Source of the DNA: Fragilaria crotonensis
Lineage: Eukaryota > Bacillariophyta > Fragilariophyceae > Fragilariales > Fragilariaceae
Assembly (NCBI GenBank): GCA_022925895.1
Contig: JAKSYS010000494.1
Coordinates: 1-48,049 of the forward strand
DNA length: 48,049 bases
Direction of reading: 5' to 3'
Shown here piece by piece: positions 1 through 11,252 of this stretch; the stretch's first letter is position 1, and every line of letters starts with the position of its first letter. A model generated the notes under the pieces. That model did not search any database, was not told the origin of the DNA, and saw only the letters and a list, made by a program, of their open reading frames with translations. The position numbers were made by a program, and so were the translations under genes.

Positions 1-1778
1 ATAATGTATGACCAGGTACAGGAGTGTTGTTGCGGATCTCTGATCTTTACCGGTTTGTCAGATTTTGTATGACAACTTCTGTTTACAGTAAGAAAATTGC
101 CCGAGCAGGCTAATCGGTTGGATACTTAAGCCAGTCTTTAAGTATTGCAATTGCCCATCAACTATAATAATTGATTTAATGACTTTTGTTCCAGAAGAAG
201 ATCATACGATTGGCCAAATCAATGTAAGTAAGAATGATGCACTGCCTTCTTGTTTCGGACAACCAATTTGGTCGAATCAAATTGCTTACTTAATAGATTC
301 AGTGTTTATGTATCTGAATTTGATATGCCTTTTGTACTATGATAGCATATATTTGATTTAGCAAATCGATCTAATTAAAAATGATATTCTGCCTTTCAGG
401 TTCAGATTGATATTTGATTGGCCAAATAAATATTAATGAATCAATGAGAATTACTTGGGTACTGCCTTTTGATTCGAATCCCTAAGTAAATTACCGGTAC
501 TTGAAGAAAACTGCCGATGTCCTTCCTGAAATGTACTCTGAGTATTTAATTGGCCAAACTATGGCGACGATCTACAAATGGTAAAATCTTGCAGCATTTA
601 AGTATTGCGTGTATAGGGCAGTATCAAGCCTGTGTCAGGTATGCATACGTATCATACTTCAGTCTACATGTACCTGGTACTTGATTACTCAAACATGAGC
701 AAGAGGTGGATGTTATGTAGACGTGCGTTCCCGTACCTTCAAAGATAGTAGGCTACTCTACTACAGTGCACTGTATAGGTGGTTTCTATGTTGTCAGATA
801 GCATCTGACAAAACCCGTGGGTTATAAGATCCCCAGGGTTTGTCAGATAGCATGCGGGGTTTTCTAGCGGTCTGTCAGATGGTTGTCAGATGAATTCTGA
901 CAAAACCTTGGGATCCAGTTGATCATGGTTCTTGTACCTCTGTAGATAATGTATGACCAGGTACAGGAGTGTTGTTGCGGATCTCTGATCTTTACCGGTT
1001 TGTCAGATTTTGTATGACAACTTCTGTTTACGGTAAGAAAATTGCCCGAGCGGGCTAATCGGTTGGATACTTAAGAAGCCAGTCTTTAAGTATTGCAATT
1101 GCCCATCAAACTATAATAATTGATTTAATGACTTTTGTTCCAGAAGATCATACGATTGGCCAAATCAATGTAAGTAAGAATGATGCACTGCCTTCTTGTT
1201 TCGGACAACCAATTTGGTCGAATCAAATTGCTTACTTAATAGATTCAGTGTTTATGTATCTGAATTTGATATGCCTTTTGTACTATGATAGCATATATTT
1301 GATTTAGCAAATCGATCTAATTAAAAATGATATTCTGCCTTTCAGGTTCAGATTGATATTTGATTGGCCAAATAAATATAATGAATCAATGTGGAGTACT
1401 TGGAGTACTGCCTTTTGATTTCGGAATCCCTAAGTAAATTACCGGTACTTGAAGGAAAACTGCCGATGTCCTTCCTGAAATGTACTCTGAGTATTTAATT
1501 GGCCAAACTATGGCGACGATCTACAAATGGTAAAATCTTGCAGCATTTAAGTATTGCGTGTATAGGGCAGTATCAAGCCTGTGTCAGGTATGCATACGTA
1601 TCATACTTCAGTCTACATGTACCTGGTACTTGATTACTCAAACATGAGCAAGAGGTGGATGTTATGTAGACGTGCGTTCCCGTACCTTCAAAGATAGTAG
1701 GCTACTCTACTACAGTGCACTGTAGGTGGTTTCTATGTTGTCAGATAGCATCTGACAAAACCGTGGGTTATAAGATCC
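1..1778. repeat. Two-copy tandem repeat, 945-bp unit
   Basis: The sequence beginning at position 1 starts again at 946 and matches, with scattered substitutions and small indels, until about 1778. The first copy is a full 945-bp unit. The second stops where it reaches the GATCC that corresponds to about 833 in the first. The unit is AT-rich and has no convincing long ORF. It contains many TGTCAGAT or ATCTGACA words, and a perfect 9-bp hairpin with a 3-nt loop at 791-811, repeated from 1738. The array begins at the window edge, so more copies may lie upstream. It could be a satellite or the tandem ends of a non-coding element; the sequence does not decide. Confidence 0.9.
791..811. repeat. Perfect hairpin TTGTCAGAT-AGC-ATCTGACAA
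   Basis: A 9-bp perfect inverted repeat with a 3-nt loop lies inside the tandem repeat unit and is repeated in the second copy from 1738. Further single TGTCAGAT words follow in the first copy between 840 and 905. The role is unknown. Confidence 0.75.
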
Positions 1779-2053
1779 TTGTGTCTTGGCGCAATGATGG
1801 TTGATGGTCAACGAAGGTGCCAATTCCGAGATTTAAAATCAGGACTACCAATAAATACTCAACATATAACCGTCAACGAATTATTTGGTTTAAATAATGG
1901 TACAGAATGAGTACGGAGTATATATGTATGATTAATCGACGGTGCTGTCTGGCCACCTCGGTTCCGTCGGTTCGTCGTCAGCGCATGTCATGCGGTAAAT
2001 CTGTGACGAAGATCGTGAGGACGTGATACGGACGATGACCGAAATGATGGAGG

Positions 2054-2729
2054 ATGTGCGCTGGATCGAAACGGGTGCGACTCAGAACCGTGGACGACGA
2101 CGACGATGAGCCGATGTCGGCGACCTGTTTGCTGATCCTGATCCTTATGACACGTTTGAGCACGAAATTTGTGGCCACAAGATTCTGCTTCATGGTCACA
2201 AAGCAGAAACGGTCAAACGATACCCAGCACAGGTCTCACACTGTGGAGAGCTGCCCCTTTATGTGCGATTTCATGCAGCAGAATGTTTCGCTCATTGAGG
2301 GTCAACGAGTTTTGGAGTTAGGGGCGGGACTGGGTCTGTGTGGCATTACTGCAGAATTGTTAGGGGCCGGTGAGGTCTGCATGACTGATGGCGATACCGA
2401 CACATTGGCCCAGCTAAGGGAAAACGTGAAAGCCAACGGCTGCACGAAGATAACATGTCCGCAGCTTCGGTGGGGACATCGAGTGGCTGAGTTCGTGGAG
2501 CATCATGGGAAATTCGACATCATAATTGCAGCGGACATTATTTATGTCGAAAATATACTTGAGCCGCTCTTCGATACCGCGGTGGCGCTCATGGGGCATA
2601 CGTTTTTGCTATCCTATGCTCGGCGCAACGTCAAGATAGATCTTGTGATGGAGTGTGCTGATCGACATCACTTATCATGGACAACCCAGTGGTGACGACG
2701 GCGTGTATGTCTTCAAGTTTAAGAGCTAG
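2054..2729 (+). pseudogene. METTL-type protein methyltransferase relic (Methyltransf_16-like), frameshifted
   Basis: The core encodes a class I SAM-dependent methyltransferase: motif I VLELGAGLGLCG, an acidic strand-2 end (CMTDGD) and the DIIIAADIIYVE strand-4 motif typical of the lysine methyltransferase-like family. The coherent reading needs three frames. The acidic N-terminus is in the frame of 2054. A plausible coding piece from about 2121 to 2235 (FADPDPYDTFEHEICGHK) is in the next frame. The SAM-binding core returns to the first frame, and a natural C-terminus (GDDGVYVFKFKS, stop at 2727-2729) needs another shift near 2688. Neighbouring host genes have no such breaks, so a decayed gene is favoured over sequencing error, though error cannot be excluded. 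Substrate unknown. Confidence 0.6.
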
Positions 2730-3099
2730 CAACATCACAGCCTCACGTTGGCATGATCTACTCGTCCAATGCACACGGTCCCTCTTGGATGATGCTGGAG
2801 CAACATTTTATTCCTCATGTTGATTGTCCTGGTCATGAGTACTACTAGTAGTAGTACCTGGTACTCTGAAATCTACTGTTTCTCTTCCTTGCACCAGAGT
2901 CTATAGTTGTACCAGTACCGGTACCGATATAATTTCGTGTCGTGCCGCTAGATATCGGATACTGGAGTACCGTACTTCCACGTGCCGTTTATCAGCGACA
3001 GTGTGCCATGACGTTGCTCGATCATCCGAGTTCACCTTTCAAAAAGGAGATGGCATCGTGATACACCTCAGTAGGAGTAGAAATCCAAGAATTGCAACA

Positions 3100-4251
3100 A
3101 TGGTATCTCCCCAATCAGCGCCCCGTCTTGGATTGGGCATGGCAGCCCTGGGTCGACCTGGCTATATTAATTTGGACCGTTCAAGCGTCTTGGGAGCAGA
3201 GCGTACGATTGAAATGATGCAATCTCAAGCCAACTCGGTGTTGGACAAACTCTTTGCCTGCTCGTCATCCTCGTTACCTTGGATTGACTGTGCTCGATCC
3301 TACGGCCTCTCGGAACGCTTCGTTGGGGAATACTTGAGATCCAAAAGCATTGCACCAGATGAAGTCTACGTTTCATCCAAGTGGGGATACAGTAAGTTGG
3401 AAACAACGCAACAAAAACACAACTATTGCGAAATAGGGCGCACACTCACCGGAATAATTATTCATGCTAGCGTACGTGGCTGACTGGAACGTGGAACTTG
3501 CGGAGGGGCAGCCACATGAAGTGAAGGATCATTCGGTCGAAGTAAGTGGTCTGTTCAACGTGGCATGAAAAAAGTCGAATGCCTCACAGTGACGCATGTC
3601 AATATTCTCAAATCACTACAACAGAACTTTCTGAAGCAGGTCGAAGAGACTGCAGATCTTGTTGGAGAGTACCTTAACCTATATCAAGTTCATTCTGCCA
3701 CTGTCGAATCAGGAATTTTGACCAATGTTGACGCTCATGCTGCAATGGCGAAATGTCGACGCCAGCGAGGTTGGAAACTTGGTCTATCCGTGTCAGGGCC
3801 GACACAAGACAAAGTGCTATCGCTCGCTATGGACATTAAAGCCGAAGGAGAAGATTTCCCACTTTTTGACTCAGTACAATGCACGTACAATGTTTTGGAA
3901 CAACGCCCTGGTGCTGCACTGTTAGAGGCTCATGAACGCGGTATGGACATTATCATAAAGGAAGGTTTGGCCAATGGGCGTGCCTTGCGGCACTCATCAG
4001 TGATTGCGTACTCCCAAAAATTGAATTGTGAGCCAGATCATCTTGCCCTCGGGTGCATCTTGGCGCAACCCTTCAATCCACGCGTTTTGAGTGGAGCCCT
4101 AACTGCGGACCATCTGGAATCCAATTGGAAGGCAGTAAGCGTCGCAGATAAACTCCGTTCGGATCCGGCGTTGTTGAAGGAAATCATGGATAGTTGTGTG
4201 GTACCAAGTGAAGAATATTGGGATGAACGCTCAGCATTAAAATGGAATTAA
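3100..4251 (+). CDS. Aldo/keto reductase, three exons
   Basis: A predicted NAD(P)H-dependent oxidoreductase of the aldo/keto reductase family, 329 aa, the usual length. Exons are 3100-3391, 3471-3541 and 3625-4251. Both introns begin GTAAGT, end AG and keep the frame. The start is the first in-frame ATG. The catalytic tetrad is recognisable: D63 and Y68 in DCARSYGLSE, K94 in VSSKWGY and H144 in YQVHSAT. The pattern resembles the D-threo-aldose 1-dehydrogenase and L-galactose dehydrogenase branch, but the substrate cannot be read from sequence. No targeting peptide is obvious, so the cytosol is likely. It converges on the ELO-like gene, with only 44 bp between stop codons. Confidence 0.88.
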
Positions 4252-4295
4252 GAAATCGCTACGCACAATACTTCCAGATTCCAGCAACGATCAAA

Positions 4296-5153
4296 TCATT
4301 CGTTCTTTTCTTTTTTCCTGTCAATGACGAACGCCCAGACCATCCACCCAACAAAGTATAGTTGCAACAGACCAAGAACAAACTGTGATGCTTGCGAAGC
4401 ACACGCACTTCCCAAAACTTGCGTTCCAAAGGTGAGCATAACTCCCAACGAGAATTGTAGAAATTTGATTGTCGCCAGAAAGTGGACTCCCCTCGATTCC
4501 ATGGAAGGCAGCATGGACTTGATGAAGTGTTCCGTGTAGTTTGTTATCTGGCTAATGCTGTTTAGCAACACAATCGCTGGTAACCATGATGAGTGCGTGA
4601 CAATGCCGCCCCACAAAATGACAATCATAATGGCGTGGTGATAGAGTAGCATATCAGGGATCTGCTTCCCCTTGAGTACCATGATCCAGGCGTCGATAAA
4701 TTGATAATAAAAAGACAAATACCATACTGTGGACCACGAACCGAATCCAGCGTCCCAGAGACTCCCCTCCGCATCACAGTAGGTCGCTCCCATGCCGTGA
4801 GCCTCTACATGATCAGTGACCAGCGACCACACGTTGACTGAAACGACGATTGAAAATGTTTGCATCACGGCGTTGTGGACCGTAGCGAGCAATTTGAACA
4901 TATCCGACTCTCCTGTTGTGCCGAAATGGTCACGGATGCCCAGAACGGGTCCTTTGGACGTTATGTAGAAAGCAATCAGGATGAAGACAACTTCTGGACG
5001 CAGCAAGTTTGCTACGAGACTGTTGGATGAGAGCCGATCGTAGGGAAAGTTCCATAGCAGATCTGTTATTGAAGTCGCAAGAGGCTTGCCATCGGTGGAA
5101 ACATCAATTCCTGGATGGAAGCGCACATACGAAAGGTCCAAGAGGAATTCCAT
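4296..5153 (-). CDS. ELO-like (fatty acid elongase family) membrane protein with altered histidine boxes
   Basis: A 285-aa polytopic membrane protein with the layout of the ELO family, the condensing enzymes that extend very-long-chain acyl-CoAs in the ER. Supporting features are the ATVHNAVMQTFS segment (about 90-101), a D-x-(5)-KGK region before the box (154-163), the box LLYHHAIM (169-176), the LLNS segment (196-199) and a lysine-rich C-terminus (KKEKNE) that fits ER retrieval. The canonical HxxHH box reads LLYHH, lacking the first histidine. The second conserved N-S-x-V-H-x-x-M-Y motif reads NSISQITNY, with Q at the His position. Either a diverged or non-catalytic elongase, or a related family. 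Single exon; good ATG at 5153. Confidence 0.7.
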   Translation of the reverse strand: MEFLLDLSYVRFHPGIDVSTDGKPLATSITDLLWNFPYDRLSSNSLVANLLRPEVVFILIAFYITSKGPVLGIRDHFGTTGESDMFKLLATVHNAVMQTFSIVVSVNVWSLVTDHVEAHGMGATYCDAEGSLWDAGFGSWSTVWYLSFYYQFIDAWIMVLKGKQIPDMLLYHHAIMIVILWGGIVTHSSWLPAIVLLNSISQITNYTEHFIKSMLPSMESRGVHFLATIKFLQFSLGVMLTFGTQVLGSACASQASQFVLGLLQLYFVGWMVWAFVIDRKKEKNE

Positions 5154-5279
5154 TGATTATCAATGACGGAGTGGTATGAGAGAATGTGAGTTACAGTTAT
5201 GTTCACATTATTTATTCTATTGATGTACTCCTAGTTCGGAGAAGTCTACTCCGGAGTCCGGAGTGTGGCGGAACGATGG

Positions 5280-5899
5280 GTATTATACCATTTCTGAAAA
5301 GGGAAGCTGTATTATACCGTATTATCCCATATAATACCACATGGTATAATACAGCTGTACAGTACAGTATTGAGTAGAACAGTACTGTAGGACACGGGTT
5401 ATGATCATACTGTTTCACCTTTTACCCGAGTACAAGTACTCGATGGTGAGCAGAGTTATTATGATATAGGAGATCAACAATAGTATAGCTACCAATACCA
5501 TCAACTAAATCTATCTCTGCTGCTTCTCCCTCTACCCGGATGCTGCAACATTCCAGACCTTGACTTAGCTTTGTGCTGTTGAGGACCGGCACCATCATCA
5601 ACATCCTGCAGCTGGTAAACATCCCCGTAGTGCTTCCAGATCTCAGATTTGGTGTGCATTCTAGACAGTGATCTGGTCAGTTAGTGCGCTCTGACGATGC
5701 GTATACACTGAGTGGTGCAATCTTTGCGGGAAGACGATGCAATTTCACATAAAACAGCTTTCTCTTGATGACTGTTGGAGTTCTAGCACAAAATCATGAT
5801 AAACCCTTAACCCTAAAGGTCAATTCAATTATACATTAGAATACGAATTTCTACAAGAGGGTGGTATAATACAGCGGTATAATACAGGCGGTATAATAC
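5280..5899. repeat. MITE-like unit with GTATTATACC terminal inverted repeats
   Basis: A 620-bp non-coding stretch begins with GTATTATACC at 5280 and ends with its reverse complement at 5890-5899. The left side holds a further 14-bp perfect inverted pair (5305-5318 and 5343-5356, AGCTGTATTATACC). The right side holds three head-to-tail copies of GGTATAATAC (5863, 5876, 5890). No target duplication is obvious. The arrangement suggests a non-autonomous DNA transposon or a nested pair of them. Confidence 0.5.
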
Positions 5900-6034
5900 T
5901 TCAATTAAACATACCCATCCATAGGCGGAAGGCAGGAAGTTTATCATTTGATGCTGGAAGATGGCCCTGTTCGAAGTGCTTGCCAATCGACAGGAGGCAA
6001 ATTAGGCCGATACTTACGAGTTCTGGCGGTGCAC

Positions 6035-6217
6035 AAAACAAACAGGACTGTCCCATTTGCAAAAATGGCCAAAATACCTGCTTATACGGCACAATCGCAA
6101 AACAAACTGGCCTGTCCCATTTGTGAAACCGGGTCCCTTAAGATTTTTTACAAACGGGCCCGTCCCGTTTACAAATAACCCGGATAACAAATTGGCCAAA
6201 ACAAACGGGCCAGAAGG
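6035..6217. repeat. Four spaced copies of a CAAAC-GGCC-GTCCC-TTT motif
   Basis: Variants of ACAAACNGGCCNGTCCCRTTT appear at about 6038, 6104, 6150 and 6199 (the last is partial), at 45-66 bp spacing, between AT-rich spacers. Nothing coding is recognisable. Origin unknown. Confidence 0.5.
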
Positions 6218-7373
6218 TCATTTGCTCGTATGATCGCCGATCTCACCAGAACAAACACTTCTCCTCCGTTCAACTCTTCCTTTGTCCCTACTGCTAATCT
6301 ACACTCTTTCTTGCCTCCTTGTAAGACCTACAAGATGGCACAAATCAATGACAAAATGTGCAATGACAGGCTTGCCGGTTGCTGGATCAAAATTTTAAAT
6401 GTACTCTTGAAACCGAGACCGTGCTGACACTGTGCACTGCATCAAGACCACTCCTGCAGATCATCTGCTTTCAAGTCTGTGGAAGTAGTGCTCCATGAAC
6501 CGATTGGATTGCCACAAATACGCCCTCAACCCATGTTTCCCAAAACGCCCTGTCAACATAACGACTTCACCAACCACATTGTCTGAGAGAAGGCGGTATG
6601 TTTGTATTGATAAACAAAAATGGCCCGGCAGGAAGTGAAATGTTGGTATTGACCAGAATGAAATACCGTGATGAGGGCGCCTAAAGGAAAACAGAAGGAT
6701 TGCTGCGTATCAGGATGTGGTGAAACGGGGTAATTTGAAGCTAGAAAAGGAAAGAAGGAAGATGCATGAAGCGATGGTCATTGCTTTTTGTGTTTGGTGA
6801 CTGGCAATTGATGTTGTCGATCATGGATGAACCTTTCAAAGCAACTCATGCATTGATAATATAACATTGTAATCAGATACTTGACTTGAGCAAATGTAGA
6901 GGTTGCTAGCTAGCATTCTCAGCGTACTTCCTAATTAGTTTTTATCCTAATATGCTGTCATCGACGTTTACTATCTTACAGACATACGGAAATTCATGGT
7001 GCCTGATCAGTATTCTTACTGTGCCTGGTCATTGTATTCTTGTTCATGAAATGTGCTCTGATGCCACCATCCTCCTGCCTCTCGTTTGAGCAAGGCTCGC
7101 TCCTGCTGAAAGTCATGCTGATGATGATGCCACAGCTGATGCAAACTTTGTTTGTTGATGCGCTAAAAAGGAGTTAGAGGGCGAGGATTCTGCGTTATAT
7201 ATCATACGTGGCAGGATAAAATATAGAACAGTTTGTTTTGTTCAGAATTCTACCTGTAATAGGCAGCATCAGCAATCAATCATACTGGAGTCTGGACTCT
7301 GGACTCTGGACAGACTTGACAGTTGACATTCCATAGTATTGTACTTGTACTTCACAAAGCATACAGGAACTTG
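6218..7373. other. Intergenic stretch without recognisable gene
   Basis: Only short, low-quality ORFs and a small tandem of CTGGACT near 7291-7310 are seen between the repeat block and the left end of the first copia element. Confidence 0.6.
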
Positions 7374-7694
7374 AGACTATCACCGGAGATGATACTCTAA
7401 TCGTAGAAATTAGTACGTAGTACCGTAGGAAAATTACTGTAGGAAGGTTTCACAAAAGTACGTTCTGAGAAATTATAAGCTACAGTAAATTCGGCACTCA
7501 ATCGTTCGAACGACAAACCCGTCGAACGTGTCAAATGGCATTTGACATTCCAACCTTTTTGTCGGGTAGTTCGTACGAAATCAATTAGAGGCCGTACAGT
7601 ACAGCGTATCATGTTTCACATTTCGATGGATGACCTCACAGTAGCACAGTACAACGATGGCATCGCAGTCCAGTGCAGCGTAGGTTTCAATTCT
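7374..7694 (-). repeat. 3-prime LTR of copia element 1
   Basis: This 321-bp repeat is identical to 14227-14548 except for a one-base indel (CAAAAGTACG here, CAAATAGTACG there). The near identity implies recent insertion. In element orientation this is the downstream LTR, directly after the polypurine tract. Confidence 0.85.
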
Positions 7695-7802
7695 CCCTTT
7701 CATCCATAAATGCTGAAACAAATCACGAAACGTCAGTTAAAATAGATACGAGTCAAACGAGGGTTACAGTTTGAACAAGAGACACAAGGGTTTGGGTGGC
7801 CG

Positions 7803-9445
7803 TTACCATCCTTGGACAAGTTTGCGGACGCGTTCGAAACTCTCACGATTTAGTCCTTTCGTAAGAAAATCTGCCCACTGCTCCTGAGTGTCGACCTTCA
7901 CGATGGCGACCGTGCCATCACGCACGTGCTGCCAGAAGAAGTGCCACTTCACCTGGAAGTACTTCGTGCGGTTGGTGATGCGTTGGTTTACGGCGAGAAG
8001 AAGGGCGCCATTGTTGTCCTCGAAGACTTGACACTTGATCGTCGACGTGAACGTGCGAGGAAGTTTGATGCCGGAGGCGACTTCTTGGAGCATGGAACGG
8101 AGAGGCAAGAGCGTACGCATCGCGGAGCTGAGAGCGGAGTATTCGGCTTCGAGCGTGGACAAGGAGATCTCACTTTGGAGGTGAGATTTCCACAAAATGG
8201 GACATCCGCCGAGGTGATGATGTACCCAGTTCGAGACTTCGCGGAGGTCGGAGAACGATCGGGATCACGGCCATGAAGGCCTGCGAAGTCGGCGTCGACG
8301 TAACAGTCGAGATTCAAGGTGCCGGTGGGCTTGACAATCATGCCCATGTCGCTCGTGCGATGCAAATATCGAACGAGAGTTTTGACAGCGGACGCGTGGC
8401 TTCGTTTCGGACTGTGGCAAAACCTGGCGACCTGGCTGACGGCGAAAGCGATGTCGGGGCGAGTGTTGGTCGACAGATAAAGGAGCATACCGACGATAGA
8501 ACGGTAGCTCCACGTCTCCGTCATGGGAGGGCCGTCGGGGTCGATTCCAAGTGCGGCCTGGGCGGCTGGCGTCCAATTATAATTGCTGTTGGACATGCCA
8601 GTCGCCTCCTTAATCTTCTGAATGAGACCCTTCTGAGTGAGGGTCAGGGTCCCATTCACCACGTCGCGAGTGAAATTGATACCGAGGAAGTCGGTAAACG
8701 TGCCCTCGCGAGTAAAAGCCAAACCTTTAGCTTCCAAGTTGGCGAAGAGCTTGTCAAGGTCGTTTTGGTCGCGATAAGCAATACCTAAATCATCCACGTA
8801 TAGAACGACCATAATTGTATCTTTGTAGAGCAGACACGGGTCGTTAGCGCAGGCTTTAAAGCCTTCTTCACGAAGAGCCTCCGATAGATGCTGATACCAA
8901 AGTCTTGGCGCCACACTCAAGCCATAAAGGCTTTTCAGGAGTCGCAGGCACGTGGCATGGCCTCTCGGAGAGTGGAATCCACGTGGCAAATGGATCCAGA
9001 CTGGATCCGAAAGCGGGGCTTGAACAAACGCGCTGCTGAAGTCGATTGTGCAAGTTTTCCAGTTCAAAGTAAGTGAGAGAACTAGGAACAACCGTACAGT
9101 ACTCCAAGCCACGACTGGGGCAAAAGTCTCCTGAACGTTTTCTTGGAGATCGCCTCTTACACAGTAGCGTGCCTTGTACTTACTGATAGTACCATCGGGA
9201 GTACGTTTGCGACGAAACACCCAAGTACCGGGCAAAATTCGAGTCTTGGCTTCCGTGATCGGCACTTCGATCCATGTACCGTTTTTCTGCAAACTTTGAA
9301 TTTCGTCGTTTGCAGCCTTCAGCCATTTTTCGATGTTGTCGCGATCCGCCATTGCTTCGGCGAAGCTCAGAGTGTCAGGGTCACTGACACTCGCCTTATA
9401 CGAGGAGGTGGCGAAAGACACTCGGCGACTTCGTTGTACAGCCAT
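7803..9445 (-). pseudogene. Reverse transcriptase / RNase H part of copia element 1 pol
   Basis: This is the copia reverse transcriptase and RNase H region. The RT (RVT_2-type) is nearly complete from 9445, with KARYCVRGD, DFSSAFVQAPL, LYGLSVAPRLWY and an intact YVDD catalytic box (VVLYVDDLGIA), followed by RPDIAFAVSQVARF. RNase H continues with YVDADFAG. Near 8190, in the CCCATTTTGTGG stretch, one base appears lost. The remainder (LSTLEAEYSAL, VFEDNNGALLLA, TKYFQVKWHFF, WADFLTKGL) is in the next frame and ends at 7803. A further shift near 9415 separates it from the integrase frame. The catalytic residues themselves look intact. Confidence 0.85.
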
Positions 9446-11118
9446 TCGAGGGAAGTTCCGTCGAATTCGGCCATGTAACCATGTCCTTGTTGTCCGTCGT
9501 ATCCGAGGCGGACAGGTGCCGAACGATTGCGAGTGGAGCGACGAGGTTCGTGTTTAACAGGTGTGCTCTTTGCTTTTGTTGCTTTCGGGACGACTGGTTG
9601 CTCACTCACTTTGTTGTCGCTTTCGTTCGCAGGACGAATTGGAGTCGGCGGGGACTGGAAGAGTTTGACTGGAGTTGGAGTCGGAAGTTGCGGCGCAGTC
9701 GGCGCAAGCGGTTGCGGAGTCGCCTCCCTTGGAGTCAACAACGGAGTGGCAGGGGGAGGAGGCACAACGACTGGTGGTGGCGTCGCGATCTGCTCCCTTG
9801 GAGGCTGCAACGGGGTTGAAAGCGGAGGAGGTGCAACTGGAAGAACCTGCGGAGGAGTCGCGTTGTCGAGAGCGGTTGCTACGCGTTGCATCTGGGAGAG
9901 CAATTCGTTCGCTTGCTCGTAGTCGGTGGAGCCATCAATCAGCCTTTCTTCGTCTTCGTCGTCGAGGACGTATTGGAACGTCGAGTCTCGGAACATTCGT
10001 TGCCAACAATCATCGTTGAAGTTCGGAAGGTCGTCGGCGGAAGCGGGAACAGTTGCGAACCAATCGTCGAAGACGATATGAAACTGTGGGGTGATGTACC
10101 CCGTTTGAGGATTCAAGACGAGAGGAACCGAGCTGGCGTGTTTGTCGGAGAATCCGAGGTTGACGGTGCGAGTTGAGCGAGGAGTCCAACGTGGCAATTT
10201 CTTGCCGTCCGATATCATTTTGTCGAGGACGTAGACTGGACATCCCCAAACGTGGACGTCCACCAATTTCTTTTGCTCCCATCGAGTCTTTGTGAAGACG
10301 TCGTGTGGGGACAACCCAGTTCGTGGGTCAGGCATGTGGTTCACTAGGAACACAGCATGCTTGACGGCGAGGGGCCAGAGTGTGGGGTCGGCGACGTCAG
10401 GCCAATGAATGGCCGAATGCAACATCATGGTCCTTGCGATGGCCATGATGGTGCGAATGTTGCGTTCGGCGATTCCATTGTGATGGTGAGCGCCGACGCC
10501 AGCGAATCGAATGACTTGTTGAAACTCGGCGAGGTTGCGAGAGAACTCGGCCGAAGTAAACGTTTTCGAATTGTCGGCGAGATATTCTTGTGGCGTCACG
10601 CCTGTGTTGCGACACATTCGCTCGAAGCTCTCTTTTTGCTTTGAGGGTCTCGTGCGAGTTCAGACTGACTTGGTGCTCGACAAAAATGTAGCCGGAGGCA
10701 TGATCGACGAAGATGCAACCACCGGTATACATGTCGTCGAGTTTCGTTTTGCCAGCGGAGGTGAGTAGACGTCCGCGAGTGCTGCAAACAAAATGGTCGA
10801 CGGAGATGCGTTGACCCGGCAGAAGATTGTCCGTTTTGAGAGAGCGTGCGCTCTATCCTTGACGATCGAGGAGGGCGTCGTTCCAGGGATCGGTCGTCTG
10901 TGCTGCTTGCCGTATTGACAAGCGGCGCATTTTGGAAACGAGGTAAGTCGACATGCGGCAGTTTGCAATCGTCGACTCTCTTCTGTCTTGCTGACGACAC
11001 CCGAACGCAGGATGAATTGCACCTTTTTGAAACCAACGTGACCCAAACGATAGTGCCAACGAAGCAATTCCTTCTCTGCTTCATTGAGGTTGAGGTTTCG
11101 TTCGTGAACGGTATTCAC
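9367..11118 (-). pseudogene. GAG-pre-integrase and integrase part of copia element 1 pol
   Basis: The region from 11118 to about 10850 carries the GAG-pre-integrase HHCC zinc motif (RWHYRLGHVG, then CAACQYGKQHR). The DDE integrase follows in other frames: GGCIFVDHASGYIFVEHQ (first Asp; frame of 10732), then YLADNSKTFTS (second Asp) and HHHNGIAERNIRTIMA (Glu; frame of 10617). A proline-rich linker and an acidic stretch lead to the RT. At least two frame changes lie inside, near 10850-10700 and 10630, so no complete integrase can be read without shifts. It follows the protease segment after a further shift near 11455. Confidence 0.82.
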
Positions 11119-11252
11119 AATCGAAACGAGTGCGTCGGCGGCCTTGAAGGGATCAGTTGCGTTGTACGCTTCCGAAGTTGGGAGATTGTTCTGCGGGTTG
11201 ACGTTTGCCGTGACAGGTCCTCGATTGGCATCGTTCGGGACGCCACTGAGCG

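Noticed and set aside
179-361. 60-codon ORF in the tandem repeat
   Set aside because: The second repeat copy does not keep the ORF intact and the content is AT-driven; no support for coding.
1-1778. LTR pair of a retrotransposon
   Set aside because: The copies are directly adjacent with no internal coding region between them, so a tandem repeat is the simpler description.
9481-10176. Several overlapping plus-strand ORFs rich in Arg or Gly
   Set aside because: They are antisense shadows of the proline-rich integrase-RT linker of copia element 1.
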